Positions 53,526 to 62,315 of a stretch of DNA of 64,000 bases are shown piece after piece. Each line of letters opens with the position of its first letter. Position 1 is the first letter of the stretch. Made by a program: the position numbers and the translations under genes. The stretch is from Lachnospiraceae bacterium UBA1721 (lineage in GTDB: Bacteria; Bacillota; Clostridia; Lachnospirales; Lachnospiraceae), in assembly GCA_002317155.1 (NCBI GenBank), contig DCIR01000057.1:34707-98706 (forward strand), in the 5' to 3' direction. The notes under the pieces are model-generated. The model was not told where the DNA came from. It ran no database searches and saw nothing but the letters and a program-made list of their open reading frames with translations.

Positions 53526-54986
53526 ATGAAAAATAAATTTGCAATTCTTTTTGAAATAATAAATTTTATACTTATGGGAACAATTTTGGTTGTTTCTGTT
53601 ACGGGTACCTATTCTCATATAGCATGGTATAAAGTAATATTAGTTGCTTGTGTTTGGATGTTATGTTTTTTTGCGGCTTATTGTATCCTGAAAAAAGGAG
53701 AAGCATTGTTAATAAAACATAAACATCGGATACTTTCTATTGTTCTGATTTTATTTTTGGTCTTATTGTCTATATTTTCAATTTATGTTTCGAATACTCC
53801 AATAAATGATTATGGTAATGTCTATAATGATTCAAAATTGATTATTACCGGAGGAGAAGTAGATTGGCCATATTATGCGATGTTTAAGAACAATTATATG
53901 CTTCTTTTGCTTATGGCTGCTATCCGTTATCCTGCCATTGTACTTGGGTTTGAGGGATTTTACTTAACAATTATTTTTTCATCTGTTTGTGCTGTTTTTA
54001 CGGCATTTATTATATTTAAGATGTTTGAACAATTCAGATTACCAATTTATATGTGTTTCTTTTCTTTATTGGTATATATATCATTTTTGCCAATATGGGG
54101 ATGCACATACGCTTTTTATTCAGATCAGGCGACTTTGTTATTAACTGTTTTACCATTTTATTTACTTACAAAAAAAGAATCTACTAAACATGACTTACAT
54201 ATTTTTAGGAGTATTGTAGCCGGCTTGCTAATAGGAATGGCATTTTGGCTTAAGGCTACGGCTATTATACCTATTATTGCTTGCGTTATTGCTTTTGTTC
54301 TACATAAAAAAGATAAACTAATGCTGAAAAAACTGTTATTTGCATTTGGTGCATTTGCTTTATTTATGCTGTGTTTCGAGTTGGCATGGAAAGCTTCACC
54401 GTCAAGTAAAATGACAGACATACATTTGCCTTTCATTTATTGGGTGGCATTGGGCGCACGTGGAGATGGCGGTTATGTTGAAAATCGTGATTTTGTAAAT
54501 GGAGCTATGAGCGTTCTTTCGGTGCAAGCAAAAAAAGATTATGCGCTAATGTATATAAAAGAGCATAGTCAAGAGATGTTTTCATTAACGCATTTGGTGA
54601 GAAAGACCAGACATAATTTTGCATCCGGTTTTATGGGTCTGTCGACATATATATATGATGGTGAGTCTCCGGCGTTTCCATTTATGAATGCATATGGTAA
54701 GTATGGTGGTTATGCGATGATGCTGTCCACGGGAATGCTTTATCTTTTAGTCTTTTTTAATGTTGCGGGTAGTGTATTACCTATAATAAAAAAACAGGAC
54801 GAAGACGTCTCGTTTTTATCGAGAACTGCAAGGCTTTCATTGTTTGGCCTATTCATATTCCTTATGTTTTGGGAAGCTAATAACAGACAATTATACAATC
54901 ACATTCCATGGTTTGTTATTTCTGGAGTATGCTCATTATATCAGTTAATGAATTTGAGAAAAAAAGAAGAGCGAAAATTAGAGTAA
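53526..54986 (+). CDS. Polytopic membrane protein, GT-C glycosyltransferase-like
   Basis: 486 residues with about ten to twelve TM helices. After the second or third helix an outward loop (TPINDYGNVYNDSKLIITGG) carries acidic residues where GT-C enzymes of the PMT/ArnT (GT39) class have their catalytic Asp. The overall layout is similar, but I cannot identify a family with certainty. The gene is more AT-rich than its neighbours and uses more A/T third positions, which may point to transfer. It stands alone between the bactofilin gene and a terminator. Confidence 0.6.
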   Translation: MKNKFAILFEIINFILMGTILVVSVTGTYSHIAWYKVILVACVWMLCFFAAYCILKKGEALLIKHKHRILSIVLILFLVLLSIFSIYVSNTPINDYGNVYNDSKLIITGGEVDWPYYAMFKNNYMLLLLMAAIRYPAIVLGFEGFYLTIIFSSVCAVFTAFIIFKMFEQFRLPIYMCFFSLLVYISFLPIWGCTYAFYSDQATLLLTVLPFYLLTKKESTKHDLHIFRSIVAGLLIGMAFWLKATAIIPIIACVIAFVLHKKDKLMLKKLLFAFGAFALFMLCFELAWKASPSSKMTDIHLPFIYWVALGARGDGGYVENRDFVNGAMSVLSVQAKKDYALMYIKEHSQEMFSLTHLVRKTRHNFASGFMGLSTYIYDGESPAFPFMNAYGKYGGYAMMLSTGMLYLLVFFNVAGSVLPIIKKQDEDVSFLSRTARLSLFGLFIFLMFWEANNRQLYNHIPWFVISGVCSLYQLMNLRKKEERKLE

Positions 54987-55025
54987 ACTTACGTGCATTA
55001 TTAGTTACATATTGCGATAAATAAG

Positions 55026-55065
55026 AAACAGGTTATTCACATAATAGTGATTAACCTGTTTTTAT
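55026..55065. terminator. Bidirectional terminator before yerC
   Basis: AAACAGGTTA and TAACCTGTTT pair, with an inner TCAC/GTGA, followed by TTTTTAT on the + strand and a T-rich run on the - strand. It serves both convergent genes. Confidence 0.88.
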
Positions 55066-55092
55066 AATAAATTATATAGTTTTACAGATATA

Positions 55093-55404
55093 TTAATCCT
55101 GCTGTTCCTTGCCTGTGGGAAGTCCCATTCTTGAAAGTACAAGATCATAACCGTCATTGCCATATTCAAGAGAACGATTGACACGGCTGATAGTAGCAGT
55201 TGACGCACCGGTCTTGGCAGAAATGGCAAGATATGTCTGATTGCTCTTTAACATTGTAGCAACCTCGAAACGCTGAGTCATTGAAAGTAATTCGTTTACA
55301 GTGCAGAGGTCTTCAAAAAAGGCATAACATTCGTCAGTGCTTTTGAGCTGCAAAATAGCATTAAATAAAGAATCTGTTGCTTCAGTTTTCAATTTATCGT
55401 TCAT
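55093..55404 (-). CDS. TrpR-like regulator, YerC/YecD family
   Basis: About 103 residues. LLSMTQRFEVATMLKSNQTY and ISAKTGASTATISRVNRSL form a TrpR-like helix-turn-helix. YerC-family proteins are small DNA-binding regulators of poorly known role, and B. subtilis yerC lies near pcrA, as it does here. The start at 55404 (MNDKLK) is the usual family start, although the ribosome binding site is weak. It is divergent from the DUF1836 gene across a region with a striking inverted repeat. Confidence 0.88.
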   Translation of the reverse strand: MNDKLKTEATDSLFNAILQLKSTDECYAFFEDLCTVNELLSMTQRFEVATMLKSNQTYLAISAKTGASTATISRVNRSLEYGNDGYDLVLSRMGLPTGKEQQD

Positions 55405-55484
55405 TTTTAAACCCCAAAACAAATTAATATTTTTTAGAAAAAGTATGCTTTAATACTTTAACTTGTGAAAACAAATTTATATTA

Positions 55485-55511
55485 ACACTTTAGTTTCGTA
55501 AAGTAAAGTGT
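55485..55511. promoter_or_regulatory. Nested inverted repeats between divergent yerC and DUF1836 genes
   Basis: ACACTTTA (55485-55492) and TAAAGTGT (55504-55511) are reverse complements; an inner pair ACTTTA (55487-55492) and TAAAGT (55499-55504) is spaced by six bases. Another ACTTTA copy lies near 55456. The repeat ends two bases before the -35 box of the DUF1836 promoter, a likely operator position. Confidence 0.6.
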
Positions 55512-55513
55512 GC

Positions 55514-55542
55514 TTGCCTATTTCTCGTAAAAAACTTATAAT
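55514..55542 (+). promoter_or_regulatory. Promoter of the DUF1836-pcrA operon
   Basis: TTGCCT (55514-55519), 17-base spacer, perfect TATAAT (55537-55542), about 60 bases before the DUF1836 gene. Confidence 0.68.
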
Positions 55543-55604
55543 AAATTCATTACGCGTGAGCGTTTTGTTTTGGAATTGGGTTTAATTGTTAAGAGGGATT
55601 TTAA

Positions 55605-56414
55605 ATGTCTAAAGAGCAGAGTCTTTCAGAATTACTCGATAAAATCAGCAGCAAGGTTATGAAGATGAATCCAATGAGTTTGGATGATATTCCTGACGTT
55701 CCGCTCTATATGGATCAGCTTACAACTATGATGGACAGTAAGCTTAGAAGTACTCTTCGCAGACCCACCGCGGACAAAGTGCTTACCAAGACGATGATTA
55801 ATAACTACGCCAAAAATGACCTTATACCTCCCCCTTATAAGAAGAAGTACAATAAGGATCATTTATATGAATTATTAAGCATTTTCTATTTTAAGAATTT
55901 TCTTTCTATCAGTGATATTCAGACTCTTTTGGCTCCGCTTTCTGCTGAATTTTTCGGTAAAAGTAAGCAGAATGGGTTTGGCCTGGATCAGATTTATTCT
56001 GAAATTGTAGCCATGGGAAGAGGTGCCAGAGGCAGACTTAAGGAAGATATGAATCGTATTTATACGGCTATAGACAAATCGTTTGTAGACTATCCCGATG
56101 ATAAGAAAGAGTACCTCAGAAAGTATTCTTTTGTATGTCTTCTTTCGTATGATATTTTCCTTAAAAAATATATCATTGAGCAGATGATTGATGAGATTGC
56201 CGATGATTATGTTGTAGACAGAGACGGAACATATGACGAGGAGCTTAGAAGAAAGGCTGCCAAGGAAGCTACTACAGAGGCTACGAGAATTGCTAAGCTT
56301 AAGGAAGAACGTGCCAAGGCAGTAGAAAAGATTCGTGTAGATAAGATGAAGATGGAACGAATAGTCGGTAGTGATAAGAATTCTGTCTTTAAGAGAAGCT
56401 CCGGTCAGAAGTAA
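55605..56414 (+). CDS. DUF1836 family protein
   Basis: 269 residues, soluble. The central block LTKTMINNYAKNDLIPPPYKKKY-like region and LYELLSIFYFKNFLSISDIQ (residues about 63-105) is the DUF1836 core, which looks like a MerR-type winged helix-turn-helix. The C-terminal 60 residues are a charged helix rich in Lys, Arg and Glu. The function is unknown; a DNA-binding role is inferred. It is 23 bases upstream of pcrA and probably co-transcribed. Confidence 0.85.
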   Translation: MSKEQSLSELLDKISSKVMKMNPMSLDDIPDVPLYMDQLTTMMDSKLRSTLRRPTADKVLTKTMINNYAKNDLIPPPYKKKYNKDHLYELLSIFYFKNFLSISDIQTLLAPLSAEFFGKSKQNGFGLDQIYSEIVAMGRGARGRLKEDMNRIYTAIDKSFVDYPDDKKEYLRKYSFVCLLSYDIFLKKYIIEQMIDEIADDYVVDRDGTYDEELRRKAAKEATTEATRIAKLKEERAKAVEKIRVDKMKMERIVGSDKNSVFKRSSGQK

Positions 56415-56437
56415 TTAGTATTATAAAGGATGTAAAT

Positions 56438-58813
56438 ATGTCGATTTATGACACATTAAATGATAAACAAAAAGAAGCAGTGGTTCATACAGAAGGGCCA
56501 CTGCTTATTCTTGCGGGTGCAGGTTCGGGAAAAACCAAGACACTTACGCATAGAATAGCGTACCTGATTGATAAAATGGACGTCAATCCCTGGAATATAT
56601 TGGCGATTACCTTTACCAATAAAGCGGCTGAAGAGATGAAAAACCGTGTAATGGATTTGGTCGGATTTGGTGCTGATCAGATATGGGTTACTACATTTCA
56701 CTCAACATGTATGCGTATACTCAGAAGGCATATAGACAGATTGGGATATGATACCAATTTTACTATATATGATTCTGATGACCAGAAGACGGTCATGAAA
56801 AATGTATGCAAAAAGCTTAATATTGATACCAAGAATTTTAAGGAAAAAACCATTTTGAATGCTATTTCCAAGGCAAAGGATAATCTGATTAGCGTATCGG
56901 ATTATGAGATGTCTACCCTTGGTGATTTCAGTAAGGTGGTATACGCGAAAGCATACAGAGAATATCAGGATCAGCTTAAGAAAAGCAATGCTCTTGATTT
57001 CGACGATATTATAGTTAAGACAGTTGAACTCTTCAGACAGTTTCCTGAGGTACTTGATTATTATCAGGAGCGATTTAAGTATATCAGTGTTGATGAGTAT
57101 CAGGATACCAATAAGGCTCAGTTTGAACTGGTAAGACTATTGGCAGACAAATACAGAAATCTGTGTGTTGTTGGTGATGATGATCAGTCTATCTATAAAT
57201 TCAGAGGCGCCAATATTCGTAATATTCTTGACTTTGAGGAGTATTATCCCGAGGCAAAGGTTATTAAGCTTGAGCAGAATTACAGATCTACTCAGACTAT
57301 TCTTAATGCGGCAAACAGTGTTATTGCCAATAATGTAAGCCGTAAAGAGAAGGCCTTGTGGACTGAAATCGGTGACGGTAAAAAGATTAGATTCAGTCAG
57401 CTGGAAAATGCATATGATGAAGCTAATTTTATCGTTGATGATATCAGTACTGCTGTAAGAAGAGGTGACTATACTTATAGTGATTTTGCAGTACTATACA
57501 GAACTAATGCGCAGGCCAGAAACATAGAGGAACGTCTGGTACTCAGAGGAATTCCTTATAATGTAATCGGCGGTACGAATTTCTATGCCAGAGCTGAGAT
57601 TAAAGATATGATTGCATATCTTAAAACGATTGAAAACGGTCAGGATGAAGTCGCACTGAGAAGAATAATAAATGTACCTAAGAGAAGTATCGGTGCCGCA
57701 TCGCTTGATAAGCTGATGGATTTTGCGGAAATCTCTGATGATACCTTATATGGTGCGATGCTTAATGTTGACCAGATTATGGGACTGGGCAAGGCAGCAC
57801 AGAAGATAGAGGGCTTTGTTAATCTTATCAGAGTGCTTAGAAGTACCTATGATGCTGTTGGAAGTATAGCCGGCATACTTAAAAAGCTTCTTGAGATGAC
57901 TGATTATGAGAGTTATCTATATGACCAGGATGAAGAGTCTGCAGAAGACCGTATGGCCAACATAGATGAGCTTATCAATAAGGCTACGGCTTACGAGGAA
58001 GAAAATGATGAGCCTACATTAACCGGATTCCTTGAAGAGGTAGCGCTTGTATCTGATTTAGATAATGCTGATCTAGAGGAAGCCAGAGTTCCTCTGATGA
58101 CCATTCACAGTTCAAAAGGACTTGAGTTTAAGTGTGTATATATTGCCGGTATGGAGGATGGTCTTTTTCCGGGATACGGTGCTGTGATGTCAGATGACAG
58201 AGAAGAGCTGGAAGAGGAAAGACGTCTTGCATATGTAGGTATCACAAGAGCACGTGAACAGCTGATTCTGACATGCGCGAAGATGCGTATGATGCGTGGT
58301 GAGACACAGATCAATCCTATAAGCCGTTTTGTAAAAGAGATACCTCGTAATCTTATAGACGGATATATACCGAAGAGTAAGTATGAGCGTGAGGATAGCG
58401 AATATTCTTATGACTATGGAAGAAATACATCAGATGCAGGGATTTCGTCATATGATGTAAGAAGGTCATCATATGATTCCGGATTATCATCTTATGATGT
58501 CAGAAAGTCTGCGGCAGAACCTAGATTAACTGCCAGACTTAAGAGCGCATCGGCACCTGCTTCGGTAAAACCGTATTATTCTGACCAGATTAAGCAGCTT
58601 AATTCTATATCCGGAATACAGAAAGGAATGCCTGCGGCAAAGCTCGATTCATTAGAGTATTCTACAGGAGATAAGGTCACTCATAAGAAGTTCGGAACCG
58701 GCACTGTACTTAGTATTGTGAGTGAGACAAGAGACTATAAAGTGACTGTTGATTTTGATGCATATGGTAAGAAAATAATGTATGCATCCTTTGCTAAACT
58801 TGAGAAGTTATAG
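56438..58813 (+). CDS. pcrA: ATP-dependent DNA helicase PcrA/UvrD
   Basis: 3'-5' superfamily 1 helicase for repair and for clearing recombination and transcription conflicts. 791 residues. Motif I is AGAGSGKTKTLTHRIAY, II is VDEYQDTN, III is VVGDDDQSIYKFRGA, IV is LEQNYRST, V is TIHSSKGLEF and VI is EERRLAYVGITRAREQL. The last 110 residues are a linker with a tandem SSYDxxxSSYD pattern (about 665-690) followed by the RNA-polymerase-binding-type end GDKVTHKKFGTGTVLSIV. It is in an operon with DUF1836. Confidence 0.97.
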   Translation: MSIYDTLNDKQKEAVVHTEGPLLILAGAGSGKTKTLTHRIAYLIDKMDVNPWNILAITFTNKAAEEMKNRVMDLVGFGADQIWVTTFHSTCMRILRRHIDRLGYDTNFTIYDSDDQKTVMKNVCKKLNIDTKNFKEKTILNAISKAKDNLISVSDYEMSTLGDFSKVVYAKAYREYQDQLKKSNALDFDDIIVKTVELFRQFPEVLDYYQERFKYISVDEYQDTNKAQFELVRLLADKYRNLCVVGDDDQSIYKFRGANIRNILDFEEYYPEAKVIKLEQNYRSTQTILNAANSVIANNVSRKEKALWTEIGDGKKIRFSQLENAYDEANFIVDDISTAVRRGDYTYSDFAVLYRTNAQARNIEERLVLRGIPYNVIGGTNFYARAEIKDMIAYLKTIENGQDEVALRRIINVPKRSIGAASLDKLMDFAEISDDTLYGAMLNVDQIMGLGKAAQKIEGFVNLIRVLRSTYDAVGSIAGILKKLLEMTDYESYLYDQDEESAEDRMANIDELINKATAYEEENDEPTLTGFLEEVALVSDLDNADLEEARVPLMTIHSSKGLEFKCVYIAGMEDGLFPGYGAVMSDDREELEEERRLAYVGITRAREQLILTCAKMRMMRGETQINPISRFVKEIPRNLIDGYIPKSKYEREDSEYSYDYGRNTSDAGISSYDVRRSSYDSGLSSYDVRKSAAEPRLTARLKSASAPASVKPYYSDQIKQLNSISGIQKGMPAAKLDSLEYSTGDKVTHKKFGTGTVLSIVSETRDYKVTVDFDAYGKKIMYASFAKLEKL

Positions 58814-58899
58814 TTGCTCCAAAAGCTTGAAAAAGGCATTTTTCTATGCTATTATTTTAATATATTTAGCGAGGGGATATCCTCGGAAAGGTGGATTCT

Positions 58900-59199
58900 A
58901 TGGGCAAGTTTGATGATATTATTGTAGCAGATTCTAATAAGTTTGAAGATTTTAGAGATGCTTCTTCTGCAAAGATTAAGGCATTTTTCAATAGAAAAGC
59001 AGTAGAAGAGATTATTGATGAGAAGAATGAAGAGCGTAAGGTTAAGGTATGGATTATAATCCTTGCAATCATCGGTGTAATAGCTATCGGATGCACCATT
59101 GGATACCTTCTCTATCGTAAGAATAAGCCTGATTATCTTGATGATTTTGAGGATGATTTCGATGACGATGATGACGATGATCTTTTCGAGGAAGAGTAA
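58900..59199 (+). CDS. Small single-pass membrane protein with acidic tail
   Basis: 99 residues of unknown function: an N-terminal charged helix (about 1-45), one TM helix (KVWIIILAIIGVIAIGCTIG, about 49-68) and a C-terminal tail of almost only Asp, Glu and Phe (DDFDDDDDDDLFEEE). Similar small proteins occur in Lachnospiraceae, but I know no family name. The ATG at 58900 has AAAGGTGG at a good distance. A small CGAGG/CCTCG hairpin lies just upstream and may affect translation. A terminator follows. Confidence 0.75.
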   Translation: MGKFDDIIVADSNKFEDFRDASSAKIKAFFNRKAVEEIIDEKNEERKVKVWIIILAIIGVIAIGCTIGYLLYRKNKPDYLDDFEDDFDDDDDDDLFEEE

Positions 59200-59230
59200 T
59201 CTCATAATTATTAAATAGTAAGTTATTTTA

Positions 59231-59265
59231 TTAGGGAAGGCAGTTATCTGCGTTCCCTAATTTTT
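59231..59265 (+). terminator. Terminator after the small membrane protein gene
   Basis: TTAGGGAA (59231-59238) with TTCCCTAA (59253-59260), and an inner GCAG/CTGC stem, followed by five T. Confidence 0.94.
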
Positions 59266-59330
59266 ATGTAATAGGAAATTTTTATCGGTTAAGTAAGTAT
59301 TATTATAGGAATTCTAAAGGTATAAGAGTA

Positions 59331-60719
59331 ATGAAAAAAGGACAGGAAATAGTCGGTAAAGTAATAGATATTAAGTTCCCTAATCAGGGTATTGTAGTGA
59401 CGGATGATGGCAGTAAGGTAATTGTCAAAAATTCACTTCCCGGACAGACTGTAAGAGCCAGGGTTAATAAGATTCGTCACGGCAAGGCTGAAGCAGCGCT
59501 TCTGGAGGTTGTAGAGAAGAGCGAAAAAGAATGTGGTGAAAGTTGCCCGCATTTTGGCAATTGCGGAGGCTGTACTTTCATATCTCTTACTTATGAGGAG
59601 GAGCTTAAGCTTAAGGAAAAGCTTGTAAAGGAACTACTTACGCCTGTTCTTAGTACTCAAAACAGTGAATATGTATGGGATGCGATTAATTCCAGTCCGG
59701 TTGAATATGAATACCGCAATAAGATGGAATTTACATTCGGCGATGAGTATATGGGAGGCCCGCTTGCTCTTGGTATGCATAAGAGAGGCAGCTTTTATGA
59801 TATCGTCAATGTTTCTGAATGTAAGATAATCGATGGTGATTATAGAAAAATTCTTACTTCAACCAGAGATTTTTTTGATAAAGAAGGAATCCCTTTTTAT
59901 CATAGATTGAGACACACAGGCTATCTGAGACATCTTCTGGTTCGTAAAGCAGCCAAGACCGGTGAGATAATGGTGGCTATAGTTACTTCTACACAGCTTG
60001 ATTATGATATGAGCGGCTATGTAGATATGCTTAAAGCTTTGCCTCTTGATGGTGAGATCGTAAGTATTCTTCATACCTTTAATGATTCGCAGGCTGATAT
60101 GGTTAAGTCTGATAAAACTGTAGTGCTGTATGGCAGAGATTATATAAACGAAAAGGTGCTGGGGCTTGATTTTAGAATTACGGAGTTCTCATTCTTCCAG
60201 ACAAACACTCATAGCGCTGAGGTTCTGTACAGTGTAGCCAGAAAGTTTATCCAGGAATGTGACGGAAGCGGATCAATGCCTGCTCCTGATGTATTGTTTG
60301 ATCTGTATTCAGGCACCGGTACAATAGCGCAGCTTATGGCACCGTCTGCCAAGAAGGTTATCGGCGTAGAGATAATCGAGGAGGCTGTAGTAGCGGCGCG
60401 TGAGAACGCAGCTAAGAATAATCTCGATAATTGTGAGTTTATAGCCGGTGATGTACTAAAGGTGCTGGATGACATCGAAGAAAAGCCGGATATGATAATC
60501 CTTGATCCGCCAAGAGATGGAATACATCCAAAGGCATTGACTAAGATAGTAGCTTATGGCGTGCAGTATATTTTGTATATCTCATGCAAGCCTACGAGCC
60601 TTGCAAGAGATTTAGAATATTTTATTGGCAATGGATATGAGGCAAAACGAGTAACTTGTGTCGATCAATTCCCGTGGACCGGGCATGTTGAGACTGTCTG
60701 TCTTTTATCAAAGAAATAG
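59331..60719 (+). CDS. rlmD: 23S rRNA (uracil-5-)-methyltransferase, RumA/RlmD type
   Basis: 462 residues. An N-terminal TRAM RNA-binding domain is followed by the iron-sulfur cluster motif CGESCPHFGNCGGC, a substrate domain and the SAM domain (DLYSGTGTIAQLM, VIGVEI). The catalytic section is LDPPRDGIHPKAL and YISCKPTSLARDL with the nucleophile Cys. It ends GHVETVCLLSKK. TrmA-family genes of this type are used as integration sites by mobile elements at exactly this 3' end, and a second copy of the end lies 3.1 kb downstream. Confidence 0.94.
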   Translation: MKKGQEIVGKVIDIKFPNQGIVVTDDGSKVIVKNSLPGQTVRARVNKIRHGKAEAALLEVVEKSEKECGESCPHFGNCGGCTFISLTYEEELKLKEKLVKELLTPVLSTQNSEYVWDAINSSPVEYEYRNKMEFTFGDEYMGGPLALGMHKRGSFYDIVNVSECKIIDGDYRKILTSTRDFFDKEGIPFYHRLRHTGYLRHLLVRKAAKTGEIMVAIVTSTQLDYDMSGYVDMLKALPLDGEIVSILHTFNDSQADMVKSDKTVVLYGRDYINEKVLGLDFRITEFSFFQTNTHSAEVLYSVARKFIQECDGSGSMPAPDVLFDLYSGTGTIAQLMAPSAKKVIGVEIIEEAVVAARENAAKNNLDNCEFIAGDVLKVLDDIEEKPDMIILDPPRDGIHPKALTKIVAYGVQYILYISCKPTSLARDLEYFIGNGYEAKRVTCVDQFPWTGHVETVCLLSKK

Positions 60720-60792
60720 CGCATTTACAGGTTTTGCAGGCATTTTAGAGCAATTATGTACCTGTGTTTTTAACAGGGGAAAATGTAAATAT
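60684..60792 (+). repeat. Left copy of an imperfect direct repeat (attL-like), 3' end of rlmD and beyond
   Basis: CATGTTGAGACTGT (60684-60697) matches 63799-63812 in 13 of 14 positions. 60755-60792 (starting TATGTACCTGTGTTTTTA) matches 63871-63908 in 34 of 38. The middle is less similar. The two blocks are offset by the same 3115-3116 bases, so they belong to one repeat unit. This is the expected picture for the ends of an element inserted in the 3' end of an rRNA methyltransferase gene. Confidence 0.72.
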
Positions 60793-60800
60793 TGAAGATT

Positions 60801-60877
60801 ATCTAGTAGGGGTGACAATTTTTCGTGGCAGTTTGGTGCTGTGCGCGAATGGTTGTCACCACTTTTGTTTACTAGAT
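60801..60877. repeat. Inverted repeat at the left side of the island
   Basis: GGTGACAA (60811-60818) pairs with TTGTCACC (60853-60860), and an outer ATCTAGTA (60801-60808) with TACTAGAT (60870-60877). The right outer arm overlaps the end of the XRE gene, so it may be its terminator or an element end. GTGCGCGAATG inside it (60841-60851) recurs in the same orientation at 63764-63774. Confidence 0.65.
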
Positions 60878-61216
60878 GTTATTAAGCTTTTGGCAGTATG
60901 TTAATAACCTATTGATTTGAGCGGCATCATTGTTCTTACAAAGTTCAATAAGCGCAAATAATTCAGGATCTTTATTTTTATCAATTACGATTTGTGTAGG
61001 TGTTGAATCATCTGATATGCCAACAAGATAGTCAACAGATGTGTTGAAACATTGCGCAATAACCTCGACTGTCTGAGAGGATGGTACTCGCTCACCGTAT
61101 TCATATCTACAGTATCCAATCTTAGATAGATTTAATCTTCTAGAAGCTTCTGCCATAGTGATTCCCAAATTTTCTCTTGCCATTTTTAATCGTTCAGGTA
61201 TTAATTGTGCACTCAT
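60872..61216 (-). CDS. XRE-family repressor
   Basis: 114 residues. An N-terminal Cro/CI-type helix-turn-helix (MARENLGITMAEASRRLNLS ... RYEYGERVPSSQTVEVIAQ) is joined to a short C-terminal helical part. The start at 61216 has GGAGATT before it; the open frame upstream crosses the divergent promoter and is not real. It is transcribed away from the Bro-N-like gene, and the promoter between them is framed by a 15-bp inverted operator that it probably binds. Confidence 0.9.
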   Translation of the reverse strand: MSAQLIPERLKMARENLGITMAEASRRLNLSKIGYCRYEYGERVPSSQTVEVIAQCFNTSVDYLVGISDDSTPTQIVIDKNKDPELFALIELCKNNDAAQINRLLTYCQKLNNI

Positions 61217-61242
61217 TTTGAATCTCCATAAAAATAAATACG

Positions 61243-61291
61243 TTGACGGTAACCAACGGATACTATATAATGTGTATATCCATTGGTTACC
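61243..61291 (+). promoter_or_regulatory. Promoter with 15-bp inverted operators controlling the Bro-N-like/PBECR operon
   Basis: TTGACG (61243-61248), 17-base spacer, TATAAT (61266-61271). GGTAACCAACGGATA (61249-61263) fills the spacer and its near-perfect reverse complement TATCCATTGGTTACC (61277-61291) covers the start site. This is the classic layout for repression by a dimeric phage-type repressor. Confidence 0.75.
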
Positions 61292-61357
61292 ATACCATGA
61301 ACAAAAGATTATTTCAAGTTTAATGTGTTCAGATGTGAACACTTTGTGGGAGAAATG

Positions 61358-62299
61358 ATGAAACAAATTAAGTACTTTAATACTAGAATTATAAGAGATA
61401 ATGAAGTATTTCTTCTGGCAGAGGATGTTGCTGCTGCGTTAGGATATTCAGATGTTAAGCTTTTTTTGAGTAAACATAATGACATTATAAATACAACAAA
61501 TGCTATATTGCCAGCGTTAGTGAAAGAGAATGATTTCAATTCTATTTTGTTATCGAACAAGGATGTGCTTCAACATATTGGACATATTGAAATTACTAAA
61601 GTTGATACACTTCGAAGTCATACAGAAGCGATAAAAAGTTTTTATCCTTTGAAATACATGTTGGAAGGTAAGGTATTAGAATATAGAGCTGCGGATGCAG
61701 GATACAAATCAGTATCTGAATATTTGGACAAAGTAGAACTACCAAAAGACTATAGTGAAGAGAAAAGAAAATTTGTATCTAGAAAAGATATTTTACATTC
61801 ATTGAAAGAGCATAGAAGAAAAATAAATGAATTAATAGATTACGAAGTTTTACAACAAAATGGATTAGCCGTTCAACATTATATACATATAAAAGAAGGA
61901 ATACCTTATGAAGAAAGTTTTATTGTTGGAAAGGGTATATTTTTTTCTTTGTATGATTCAGATTATGCATTTGACATGCTCAAGGTGATATCAGGAGATT
62001 TAATTATTCCGACATTTGATGGTTATGAAGAATTTAAAGATACAAATTACGGACATGATTTAGATATGCGAGATTACAGTGAATATTCTACCCTTGAAAA
62101 TATATTGCATATCATTTCGCACAAAAAAGTGGAGGATGTAGGAATAGATTTGCTTTGCTGTGAATCTGCTGGCATTAGTTTTTATATTTCTCAATCTGAG
62201 GTAATCAAATTACTTAATCCTAATATGTATAGGGAAATTATATTGATAGACGGAATGGCAGATTTCGATTACAACCAATATATAACGGAGACAGAATAG
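61358..62299 (+). CDS. Bro-N-like/antirepressor-type protein with unknown C-terminal region
   Basis: 313 residues. The N-terminus (IIRDNEVFLLAEDVAAALGYSD) resembles the start of the Bro-N domain of phage antirepressors. The middle is charged and helical (about 120-160). The last 150 residues are rich in Tyr, Asp and Ile, with no family I recognise. The ATG at 61358 is chosen because GGGAGA is too close to the ATG at 61355. The gene is clearly more AT-rich than the chromosomal neighbours. It is 16 bases upstream of the PBECR-like gene; an antitoxin, antirepressor or DNA-targeting role is possible. Confidence 0.65.
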   Translation: MKQIKYFNTRIIRDNEVFLLAEDVAAALGYSDVKLFLSKHNDIINTTNAILPALVKENDFNSILLSNKDVLQHIGHIEITKVDTLRSHTEAIKSFYPLKYMLEGKVLEYRAADAGYKSVSEYLDKVELPKDYSEEKRKFVSRKDILHSLKEHRRKINELIDYEVLQQNGLAVQHYIHIKEGIPYEESFIVGKGIFFSLYDSDYAFDMLKVISGDLIIPTFDGYEEFKDTNYGHDLDMRDYSEYSTLENILHIISHKKVEDVGIDLLCCESAGISFYISQSEVIKLLNPNMYREIILIDGMADFDYNQYITETE

Positions 62300-62315
62300 A
62301 TAAAGGGAAATAGTA

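Noticed and set aside
58430..58515. Tandem SSYD repeats in the PcrA tail as a mobile or CRISPR-like repeat
   Set aside because: They are in frame, short and degenerate. They are better explained as a disordered protein linker.
61217..61366. Longer XRE protein crossing the divergent promoter
   Set aside because: It would read through the operators and the promoter of the Bro-N-like gene. The start at 61216 has GGAGATT.
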